Below are positions 26,201 to 38,200 of a stretch of DNA of 64,000 bases, piece by piece. A program made the position numbers and the translations under genes. The notes beneath the pieces were generated by a model, which had not been told where the DNA came from, did no database searches, and saw only the letters and a list, made by a program, of their open reading frames with translations. Position 1 is the stretch's first letter, and every line of letters begins with the position of its first letter. Source of the DNA: Apostichopus japonicus (taxonomy: Eukaryota > Echinodermata > Holothuroidea > Aspidochirotida > Stichopodidae); the NCBI RefSeq assembly GCF_037975245.1, contig NC_092580.1, forward strand, positions 16,938,001 through 17,002,000, read 5' to 3'.

Positions 26201-29200
26201 GGGGAGTCACTGACTTACCACATCACATTTTAGGGCTGTACAACTCTTTGGAGGGATCACTTGATGAAAATCAAAAAGCTTTAGTTAGGAGGCTTCTTCT
26301 GAAGCATGAGAGTATTTTTGCAAAATGTAAGGAGGATTTAGGAAGGACTGATATTGTGAAACACAAAATTCCAACTAAAGAGGTGGCCCCTATTAAACAA
26401 CATGCTAGAAGACTGCCTCTGAATAAAAGAGAGGAGGCGGCTAACGAGGTTTCAGATATGTTAAAGCGGGGGGTGATTGAACCTTCATCTAGCCCATGGG
26501 CGTCTCCAGTTGTATTAGTTAAAAAGAAAGATGGTTCAACTCGTTTTTGTGTAGATTATCGTAGGCTTAACGATATTACCACTAAAGATAGCTACCCGAT
26601 CCCTAGAATCGATGACTCCTTAGATAGTCTTAATGGCTCCACTTGGTTTACGACCCTCGACCTAGCGAGTGGCTACTGGCAGGTCGAAATGGACGAGTCT
26701 GATAGGGAAAAGACCGCTTTTATCACCCACAGTGGTCTATATCAATTTTGTGTCATGCCGTTCGGGCTTTGCAATGCACCAGCCACCTTTGAAAGATTGA
26801 TGGAGAAAATTTTATCTGGTTTGCAGTGGCAAACATGTTTAGTCTATCTAGACGATGTAATTATTTTTGGAAAGAATTTCGAGGAACACATTGCTGCCAT
26901 AGATGATGTTTTTACGAGGTTCAAATTAGCGGGACTGAAACTGTCGCCTAAGAAATGTTTTCTTTTCAAACAAAAAGTGGAGTTTCTTGGACACGTAGTT
27001 AGCAAGGACGGAGTTTCGACTGATCCGTCAAAGGTGGCTGTTGTTAAAAATTGGCCAAGGCCAAATTGTGTTCGTGACGTGAGAGGATTTGTAGGTTTAT
27101 GTTCTTATTACAGGAAGTTTGTTAAAAACTTCACTCTTATTGCACGTCCTTTACATCGTTTGACAGAAAAGGGAAAAAGATTTCTGTGGAATGAGGAATG
27201 CGAAGAAGCATTTAACGCCTTGAAGGTAGCCCTAACCTCTACTCCTATATTAGCCTTCCCCACCCCCAGTGACAAGTATATTCTTGACACAGATGCAAGC
27301 AATGAAAGCTTGGGTAGTGTTCTCTCTCAAATCCAGGGAGGAGAAGAAAGAGTAATCGCATATTTTAGTAAATCGTTTAGTAAGGCTGAACGAAGGTATT
27401 GCGTAACAAGAAAAGAGTTGTACGCCATAGTAGCATCAATTAAACACTTTCACCATTATCTGTACGGTGCTGAATTTCTCGTGCGAACTGACCATGGTGC
27501 TTTGAGGTGGTTACTTAATTTTAAACAACCCGAGGGGCAGATTGCGCGATGGCTTGAAATGCTGGGCACTTATAACTACGAAATTCAGCACCGTCCAGGA
27601 AGTAAACACGGGAATGCAGATGCGCTTTCCCGACGCCCGTGCGTAGACTGTAGGTATTGCCTCCGTTTAGAGGAAACGGAATTAAGTACAGTAGAAGATA
27701 CTGGGGGGAATCTTACTGACACCCACGTATGTACGGTTGTAACCCGTAGTAAAACTAAACAGGGTGGGAGTCAAACTGATAGGTTGGACGAAATTAGGAC
27801 AGATGCTGAGAAGGGGATGGACCCCGCTACATCAGTAGAAAGTCCAACTCAAAGTGGAAAAGATAATGGACAGGTTGTGCCAGAGATAGTTGCTCCCAGG
27901 CTAGAGCTAGATGGTGCTTGGGTGGACCAGTGGTCTGTAGAAGACATTAAGAAGGCACAGCAGGGTGATAACGACATCAGTCGAATCATAGACTGGATGG
28001 TTATTTCAAAAGAAAGGCCACAGTGGTCGCTGATTTCAGCTGAGAACAAGACTTTCAAAACTTACTGGGGTATGTGGAAGGTCTTGTGTCTCAGAAACGG
28101 TATTCTTTATCGAAAATGGGAATCTGACTCGGGGAATGAGATCTCCTGGAAATTAGTGGTGGCTAGAAGCATGCGTAATGAGGTAATGTCTTTGTTACAT
28201 AGTAATGCCACAGCTGGTCACCTAGGTGTTAAGAAAACTATGAGGAGAGTCCAATCTAGATTTTACTGGGCTGGATATCATAAGGATATAGAGAGATGGT
28301 GTCGGCAATGTGAAAAATGCTCTTCAAGGAAGGGTCCAATTAAATCTCATAGAGCACGTATGCAAAAGTACGTGGTAGGAGCCCCCATGGAAAGAGTGGC
28401 CATGGATATATTGGGACCCTTACCAGTTACCGACACGGGAAATAGATATATTTTGTGTGTAGCGGACTACTTTACTAAGTGGACCGAGGCTTATGCGATC
28501 CCAAACCAGGAGGCAGTTACTGTGGCCAGAGTCTTTGTAGAACAGTTTGTGTTGAGGTTCGGTGTTCCCCTACAGTTGCATACTGACCAGGGCCGAAATT
28601 TCGAGTCAAATTTGTTTAAAGAATTAGCACAGCTCCTTGGTATTGATAAAACTCGTACCACAGCCTTTCACCCCCAATCTGATGGCATGGTGGAGCGTTT
28701 TAACAGAACCTTAGAGGCAATGTTATCGGCCGTTGTTTCGGAAAACCAACGTGATTGGGATGAATGGTTGCCCCATGTTACCATGGCGTACCGCTCCTCT
28801 GTTCACGAGACCACGGGAGAGACACCCAGTGTAATGATGTTAGGAAGGGAGATGAATCTCCCAGTTGATCTCCTAGTACCCCCACCCCTTCAACAGCATC
28901 GTCGGATTCAACTCTGGATGATAAAGAACTGACCCGTCTGCGGAACCTGATGGTTACTTCAAGGATTCCACTCATCATCAACGCGGAAGTAAAAAACCTT
29001 GGTCTTGGAGTTATTTACAGGAAGGAAAAACATACGGTCCAATACCCAGATGGTACAGTCCTTACCACGGAGAAGGAGGGATTCGAATTACCCCCACAGA
29101 CCAGGGAACTGTTGACTTACCGTTAATCCATAGAGATGCCCTCGATCAGGACTTTTGTGTTAAATAACGTGTTTCCTTATTATATATTTTTACTGTGGAA

Positions 29201-32200
29201 TTATTATAGACATTTCACCTTTTGATGCGGACCTCCGGTTTCGTTATGATATTTTTTTTACTTTGGAAATCTTGTGGACATTTCATATTTTGATGCGGAC
29301 TTCCTATCAATTTATTTTGTGGTTTGGATCTCTGTGTTACATCAAGAGTGTTATGTTTTGATTCACTTGGATTGTTTTCATGTATTTATATCTATGTACG
29401 GCACCGTAAGTTGTTTTTACTTTTATTAGTTGTATCTGGAATGTGACCTCACATGAGTCCAAATTGCACTTTTCGCGCGAGCCGCGTTATTCCTTTAGGG
29501 TATGAACACGTGCATGTAAGGTCATATTACTCTTCTATTACTCTCGTATTGCGTAACTTTCTTCTTTCGCAGTCGAGCTAGGACATATTTTTTTTAGTCG
29601 GTACAGATTGAAATGTGATACGTTTTTAGTTCTGAACCCGTATTAAGAGTTAAACCAAATGTTATTGTGTGTATAGGCTCTCGTGCATGGCAGGCACTAT
29701 TAGCTATACTTTGCTTTTATACGTATTCATGTATTTGGATTTCCTTTTGTATTAGTATGTTTATGATTTAAGATTTGTGTCTAATTAGCGATCCTTACTA
29801 TATTGTTTTCATAACTTGGGGACAAGTTAAGGACTGAGAAGGGGATAGTGTGATGCCGTTGGTCATCATATATGTCGCCCTCTATTTGTCGTAGGCTACA
29901 TTACGTAATAATTACAGGTCACGTGATGTCTGCTCACCAGCTCAGCTGAAGCAGACCTCACGACTTGTGACCAGTCTTCGCTCCCGATCTGAATCGTTCG
30001 GTTCGGTAGTAGCCCTGGCTCCGACCATTGTGGTCGTACTTGTATCTGTCTTGTATTCGTCTTTTATACACTTTTGTACGTATCGTTATAGGACTCTACT
30101 TCGGTATTGAGACCTCGTTTGTGACCATTATCGTTAAGTGCATGTTTTTCTACCTATTATTGAGGGCTTCGTGCCGATGTATTGTTTGTACCGTGGCTGT
30201 TTATAGTAATAGATTGCGAAATCTACACAGCGCTTGTTCTTTACTCGTTTATCTATGTGTTATATCTTTTGCATGTAATAGCGAGATTTAAGGCTCGTCG
30301 TTTACTAACATACAACCATCCAAGCCGCATTTGTTTCCATACCACCACCAGTCCTCAGCAGGGAATATTTGGACGCCCCAGAATCTTAGACTGAGGTAGC
30401 GTTACAATACATTAGTTTGCATATATACTTCTGTATTCATGACCTTTCTGGGTGTCCAAAATTTAGCACACTATTTGAATCAAATTAAGTTAATTTAGCC
30501 ACCCAGCCAATTTGGTGGGAAGGCAAACAGTAACCAGAAACTAATGATCATAATCTTGCTGGTTGTACAATATATGACTACAGTAGAGTTGAGAAATAGA
30601 TACAGAGAACTTCCAGAAAGAACACGTACTAAGGCAAGCTTAATGAAGAATTCCAAAATTCCAATGAACATGGATTTTGAAGAAGTAGAATCATTTATCG
30701 TCTATCTTTCATCAATTGGCAAAAGGCTGTACAAGGTATTTGTGTTCTATATATTTTGCAGACTGGTCAGTTTAACATGATGGAGGGTTTTCATGCCTCT
30801 TCATACAGTAACTCATCTTCGGGAGAATTTGCATTATATATTCTAAATCCAAAGCTTTGAACAACTAGTTATAAATTGGTAAAGGTAGTCACTGGGTAGG
30901 AATTTTGCATCATTCTGTTTAACTCTGGAATAAAGCTGACCACGGTTTGTACTGCAGATGCAAACTTAGCGGTCGTAGATTTTGTTCATACTTAACTAAA
31001 TTCTGTTTGGTTTCAAAGCACATTGTACTAGGTTTACCCAGAGCTGTTAATGCAATCATCAGGGCAAATTTTAGTGGTACAGTAGTCTGGTAGTCCAAGA
31101 CGATCAAATTTCTGTCCAGACAACCTAAATCTCCTGTTGAGTTTGTCCGACGGTTGATTTGTTACATCAAATTCAAATAGCATTTTAAGTAGATAGGGCC
31201 TACCCCCAAACAGGTAAACCCCCAAACAGATAAACTGATAAGTTGATATCACACCTACAGCTGGTGTTTTGTTCATCATTGAACCTACAGTACTGTACTC
31301 ATCTCTCCTATGTGTATATATCTGACAGTGACATACTCTACTGGTCATTTTCATTTTGCTACATTTTTTCGGACAACAAAACTTGCTGTTCGGACAACCA
31401 AAATGTAAAGCTTGTTTGTACTAGGGAACCATAGAAAATTCTTTAAAATTTGCCCTGAATTGTCAATATAAATTTGGCTCTCTGCTTCAAGCTAAAGACA
31501 TTCCCCAAAGACAATGGTGGGGATTTATTCCATCATGCTCTTCTCATGGCAGAATCTTCTAATTTGGGCTTTAAGTGTCTGTTAAGACTCTCACTTTGAT
31601 GACAAGAATTTTGTTCTTTGTATGCCACCTGCCACCACAAAACTTAGTGGCATCTGTTGATGGTATTTGCATCATTTTGTGTACATGGTATCCTATATTT
31701 ATGCTGTCATTCATCTCTCAGCTTGTTCATGTCTCTTGACAGTATAGAAAGTGACATCCATATTTATAACCCTCTTTCAATTCTATGAGATCTATATTAT
31801 TTCTATGTTCAATTAAATTACAATGAATGCCTCACTGTACATTCATAAGTAATCTGTACTTGAGGCAGAATCATGCATGATTAGGTTTTAAGCTTGTCAG
31901 TACATATAGTTATGTTCTACCTTCATGGTGCCAGATGAATTAAACATGTCTGCAATGTTTGAACAAATATTTACTCTTCAGCATGCCTCAGAAACAGAGA
32001 AGAAACAGAATGAAGTTGAGAGCAGGAAGCTGTTAGGGACAGCTATCACCTATGGCCACGGTCATGCCATACAGGTTAGTGCTCTTTAATTTCTTAAGTC
32101 TGTTATGTCATTACTTTTTGCAGGCCTTGATTTATAAGGAGTGCCAGCGCAATCGCACTCCTCCGCGCTCCTTAAATTCGATCCGCGAGAGCAATTCACA

Positions 32201-35200
32201 GCGCTCCTAAAATGTCACTAACGCGCAATATCTCCTCAATTCCATAAGGAGAGCAATGAAACTGCGCAACCTCACATGATGAAAAGTAAAAACAATCCAC
32301 GAATTCTGTGTACGGTCTCTTGCTTCAAGCCTTCAACATTCAGAGTATCTTCGGTTATTCCGATCTGAGCCACCTGGAGCTGTACAGTTTATTGTCCCAT
32401 TCGTACGTTTATATGAGTCACGTATGCATCAGTCAGACTCAGGTATAGTAACGAGGAGATGGTGAAACTTACAGCCTAACACACTGTAATATAGGTAAAT
32501 TTGGATCCTATACCAATATTTTCTATGTACAAGTATATCTGAAATTTCAAATGATAGTGTTTTCGCTCTGAATAGTAAGTGTAAAGTCAATTCACATGGT
32601 TTGTCTTCTTGAACTTTAAACGCTGGATCAACCAACTACACTAAGTGGAAAACAGTTTCTACCCTTTGTTACTTTGTATTGCTTGTTTTGAGAGAAAATA
32701 AAGACAACAACTCAACTGCAGGAGTTGAAAATAATATACTCTATTTGTCTTCATAATACGCTCTCCTGAAACCCCCCAGGAGAGGAGAAAGACCGTGGTG
32801 ATTTTGTCCAGGAGAGCGATTTGAATGCATTGGTGGTCCCAGGAGAGCAATTTACTACTCTCCTGGATTGTTTATAAATTAAGGCCTGTTTTTGGATTTC
32901 ACCTGTCAGTCTCTAAACTAATTATGCATCACCAATGAGAAGAATGTTATTGAATGAAGAGCTCATAAGATCAGACCAAGTCCAGGAAAGGTGTTAGAAC
33001 GCATACAGAGGAAATTCGACAGGAATGGATGATAATCTGTTGAACATATAGTAGACCAGTCACTGAAAATGAAAGAAGCTTGGACAAAATAGAAGACACA
33101 CGAAGAATTGATGTTGAAATTGCTTTGTTTTAAAGTCATTTATCGTCTCTCTTTGTGTTGATAAACGTAGGTACACAGAAGCTTGGCATCACGATAAGTT
33201 GTGACAGAAAGCCAACTTTCAGCAAAATTTGACAACACAAATTAGTGATGTAGCTAGTCTAGTCCCTCTCCCACCTCTCCTCTCCCCTCCCTTCCTTCCC
33301 CCTGGCCTTTTCCACCCACTGCATCTGGTATGCTCAATATAAGTTTCCTTTCTTTCAACATTTTGCATATTTCAAGACAGTTAATACTTTAGGGTTCAGC
33401 GATGGGGACTACATCAATTACAACTGTTCTTCTTCTTCTTCCTCCTCCTCAACAGCTTCTCCACGTGAAGAGTCATAAATTCCTAACTGTAAATAAACGA
33501 CTCCCAGCCTTGCTGGAGAAGAATGCAATGAGGGTTACTCTTGACACTGAGGGAAACGAAGGATCCTGGTTCTACATAAGACCTTTTTATAAACTGAGAG
33601 TTGTCGGTGACAATGTGAGTCTTCTTTAATGTTGTTGTTTGTCCCTAGTTTTCTTGTCAGTCCACCTTCTGTCATCTTAGTGGACATCATGTTGTTCTGA
33701 CAGGTATGTCCATGTCGTGAAGGATATATCCATAATCAAAAGATCATGTGGGGTCAAGAGAGGTAAAAAGTCTAAAAACCTAAAATGATAACTTTAAAAG
33801 TAAACTTGTTTAATAAATGTCATACTTGGTTTATGTAGGTCTATCTAATAGGATGTCAAAGATTAATTCAGGTCAGCAGAGATCTAAGTCTGAAAGCCTT
33901 GTGGACCTGTATTTTCCAAAAATAAAGAGTGGTTGAACTTAGATGTGTAGGTCAACCTGAGTGCAAAAACTGATCATTTGAAGTCAAAAAAGTTCATAAC
34001 TTGAAGTCAAGTGGTCAGTTTTAAGTAATATTAAAATGTACTTACATATATTGTGGCTATCACTAGTAGCTTAATGGTTAGCTTTATGGGTTTAAGTTCA
34101 CCGAGAAGTTTATTGATCCTTTGTCCTCTGGTGGTTTATTTAGATTATCTCATCATAAGAATACAGAAATTACTATGGAAATAAATTACATTTAGATATT
34201 TGCTCTTAAGAGGATTATAGGTGGAATAGAATTTGTTTGTATGTGTATGATACCTCAATTCCTTTGTTGCTTTTAACTAATGCATCATAACTTACGGTTT
34301 GTGTGCTCTTTTCTCCATAAGGTGTAGACTGGTTTGTGGACCTTAGAGCCACGAATTATGATCCTTGTTCTGCAATAACAGAAAGTTACATTTCTTTGAA
34401 AGGAAATTTTTTGTCAGTAGTGAAAATAGTTTTCCCCATCTAACCATGTTAAATCGTGCTTTGTTTTCTGTGAATATGTTATTGACTGTTCTGCAAGGAG
34501 TCCTTCAGTATTAAGTATTGAACAACAACAAAGTTTACAATCCAGCTCTGTAAACATACAACATAATTGTCAATGGGATCTTATATTTTCTCAGGTCGTT
34601 GTTGGTGATAAGGTTGTGTTGGAACCAGTCGTAGCAGGACAACCACTTCATGCCAGTAACCATGATCTTGGCGACCATCCTGGATGCAAAGAGGTATAGT
34701 TCAACTAGAACTTGTATTTTACTACTAGAAATTACACTGTATATACAACTGGGAGCATGTAAGTAACTGGTATGCACTACATATTGTATTTCTAGTTTAG
34801 TTCATTAAATGAGCTTCTTAATTGATCAGTCTTGGTCAAACTTAGGTTTTTTGACCAATGGACATTAACTTGCAAATAAGTACATATTCAAGTTAGCTCA
34901 TGAACATCTGGCCTGTACTTATGTCAATTTTTTTTGTGAATATACATTCCAAGATTAGGTCTAGCAATTTAAGCCAAAAAGATAACATGATATTATGATA
35001 CAGATACTGGATATGTGGGTTGATATTGGAGTGCCGTACAATTGAGTCACTTTGTGAATGTTTGTTGGTGCAACAAAAAATTACAAAATATAGTAACATA
35101 CTAGAAGAGTGACCAGAAGTTCCATTAATATCTCAATTATTTGGGTGCAATCTCAGTCATAGAAAATCAGAATATGTTCGTATTTGATACTCCCGCTCGT

Positions 35201-38200
35201 TGCATTCATCCCTTGAAGCAGAATCAAGCTCTTATTTCATGTTTTAAGGGTTACATGATCTATAAGGCAAAGAGTAATAGACATATATTCAATTTGGTAT
35301 CATGTAAGGTCAGTTTTATCTTATCTTATACATCAGTATTGAGAGGGTTTATTTCATTCTTTGCCATTTTCAGATAAATGCTATTAATTTCACTACCTGT
35401 TGGAAATTATCCCTGTTTATGGACCACAAAGATAACAGTGAGGGAATCTTGAAGGGAGTAAGTATAACAATGAATGCCACTGGCCAGCTACGTTCTCTGT
35501 TGTTGAGAATTTGTATCTTTGTTATCAACCTCACTGCTTCCAACATCATTAAGGTGTGTAACATAATTCAATGTGCAGAGCTGTTGAATGCAATGGTATC
35601 ATGCAGCATTAAGTAATGTTGTTGTATACATGTGCAGAGTTGTTTCATAAAGTTTACCACCACACTGTTGAAATGTATTGTATATAGATTTGCTGCACGA
35701 TACTGTACAGTTTAGTGTTGAGTGATAATGTACACTGCAGATCTATTGTTTCTATGCATTAAACTGTTGCATTGTGTTGTTCAATGCAGTAATTTGAGTT
35801 GGTGGTTGGTTTTTACTACTCCTTATTAACACACTTTAGCAACGTAATTATTAAAGACAAGATCTTTTGAAACATATTTTCACAACTAGTACAAAGAACT
35901 GAGACATGTTACAGAGCTATACAAAACGTTTAGAGATCTGTAAACACTATAGATCATACACATTAGGTCCTAGTGCTGTATCTACCGCTCTGTTTGGACC
36001 AATATGACAATGCCCTCTGTAGAAAGGCTGACGACCTACAGTGAATGAACTTTGTATTGTACAGAGCTGCTGAAGAGTGATACATTATGAACATTATGAG
36101 TTGTTAAGTCATAAATATTCTAGTTTGCAAGGTGGTGAAAGTATATTGAACAGTCAAATGATGTTGCACTGTGCATTGTTGAATGATAACACATTTTACT
36201 TACACAGAGCTATTATATGGAATATTCCATAGCATGCAAGGTGGTGAAAGTAATATTATACTATGCACAGGGCAGTGATCGATGATATTGTCCTGTCTAC
36301 AATCACAAAGATCAGTATCATGTGTGTATGTATCTATGTTACAGTGTACCACAATATGAATATTAAAAGAAAAAAAGATTTTATGTAGACAATGGTTGTA
36401 AAACTGTTCCTTTAAAGGGATTTTTCATGTTTAAGTAGCCGTTCGAATTGTAGAACTTGACAACTATCCTGTTTATATCCGTTCAGGGTGATGTGGTTCG
36501 TTTATTTCATGCTGAACAAGAAAAGTTCCTCACTTGCGATGAGTATCGGGGCAAACGGTGTGTTTTCCTGAGGACTACTGGAAGAGCCTCTGCGACGGCT
36601 GCTACTAGTTCCAAAGCATTGTGGGAAGTTGAGGTTAGTATAATAAAAAAAGGAAAAACTTTGTCACATTAAATCTCTGCTTCACTGTCGTATGCAATGT
36701 AAAAGAAGAGATTTTTTTTTTATTACTTGTGAGGAAGTCTTTCATGTTATATAGACATTTGTTACTTGCAATGATAGATGCAAATGATGAAATTGTCTGT
36801 GAGCATTTCAATTGAGTGCCATCTTTGATAAGCATTCTAACACTTGACTTGATATGTAAAAGAACTGTAATTCAGATATTTTTTCACTTGTTTTCATGCA
36901 CAATTTTGTAGGTGGTTCAACATGACCCTTGCCAAGGAGGAGCTGGCCATTGGAACAGTTTATTTAGATTCAAACACCTTGCCACTGAACAGTATCTAGC
37001 TGCTGAGGTAAGTATAACTGACATGTTATGTTGTATGCTAACTGATAACTCATGAAAAAAACAGAGAAGACATGAAGCATCATTCTGTTTGTTCTGTGAA
37101 CCATCTCTGGAATGAAGGTTGCAAACACACATGTCTGTATGGAAAATTGAAACAATAAAACAAACTGGGCTCAGGTTAGTGCTTTTAGTTGGGTACATCA
37201 ACTTTCTCTAAACTCCAAAGAGAAGATAGGAAAAAAACATATTTTATTTGGTTTTTTTCCTTCAATGCAACATTTATGCTTTCTTTCCAGGCGGATAATG
37301 ACCCTCATAAAGATCCAAGTCGGGATAAACTGAAAGGGCCCACAGGAAGCTCAGTCTATCATTTGGTGCCAATGTCTCATGGACATGACATAGCAACAAT
37401 CTTTGAACTGGATGCAACAACACATCATAAGGGAAACTCATTAGTACCTACGTGAGTAACACTGCTTGTAGCGTACCTACTCTTAATACATAGACTATGT
37501 TCTAGAATGTATCATTGTGATACATACGAACATCGTAAGGACAACTCCAAAGTACCTACATGAGTAATAATGTTTGTAATTTACATGCATTGATCATTCA
37601 CATATATTATAATCTGGACTAACTAGCTAATAAGGAGATGGGCAGAAAAGCGTGCCAACCATGGAAGGTCACGTGACATACTCCCCTGTAGCACATAACA
37701 TTTATAGCACTCTTTGCATGTGTTTTGTACTACTAATGCTAATGTCATGATCTCATAACTACCACATTCCGAGTGAAGATTGGCAAACAGAGGAATCTAG
37801 CAAAGTGATACATTTTTCAAATTTTCACCACAAGCTCAATCCATTTCAAACATTTTCTTTGAAATGCAGCTAGAATGCACATAACTTAATAGTGTACATA
37901 AACGTGAGAAGCAGATGACAGGATTCATAGTTTCTTTGCAACGCAACTCTCTATGCCATTTTGCACATAACAAGCGTGTAACATGATTAAAAGGAGTGAC
38001 CGCCATACTCAGTCTATAAGACTGAGTCTGTAGTTCTTTGATGACATAGACTGTTTTCTAAACTGTGGAATCATGATTAAAGGGAAAAGATGCTGCTAGA
38101 TAACATTAATTTGCATTTAATCAGATGTTAGGATAAAATCCTGTGCCGTAAATGATAGCCTGGCCATTTCAACATGCCTTGCAATATGCGCGCAGTGAGT

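Larger units (their letters stand above)
22780..30406 (+). mobile_element. Full-length Ty3/Gypsy LTR retrotransposon
   Basis: A 7,627-bp element in the sense orientation within ITPR intron 3. It has two 558-bp LTRs, a primer-binding site, gag, pol in the order protease, reverse transcriptase, RNase H, integrase (the Ty3/Gypsy order), a polypurine tract and a 4-bp target duplication ATAC (22776-22779 and 30407-30410). The LTRs differ at a single base (T at 23106, C at 30175), so the insertion is recent on an evolutionary scale. No envelope gene is present. The only obvious defect is a frame break at the end of pol near 28879-28932. Confidence 0.95.

Noticed and set aside
28933-29835. Possible envelope gene after pol
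   Set aside because: No long frame, signal peptide or membrane segment was found, so the element is treated as env-less.
23113-30394. Identical 70-codon frames at 23113-23325 and 30182-30394
   Set aside because: Both lie in the LTRs and are identical because the LTRs are. No known protein is encoded there in Ty3/Gypsy elements.
31034-31354. 106-codon minus-strand frame in intron 3
   Set aside because: No motif was recognised, composition is like the intron, and there is no splice-bounded partner.
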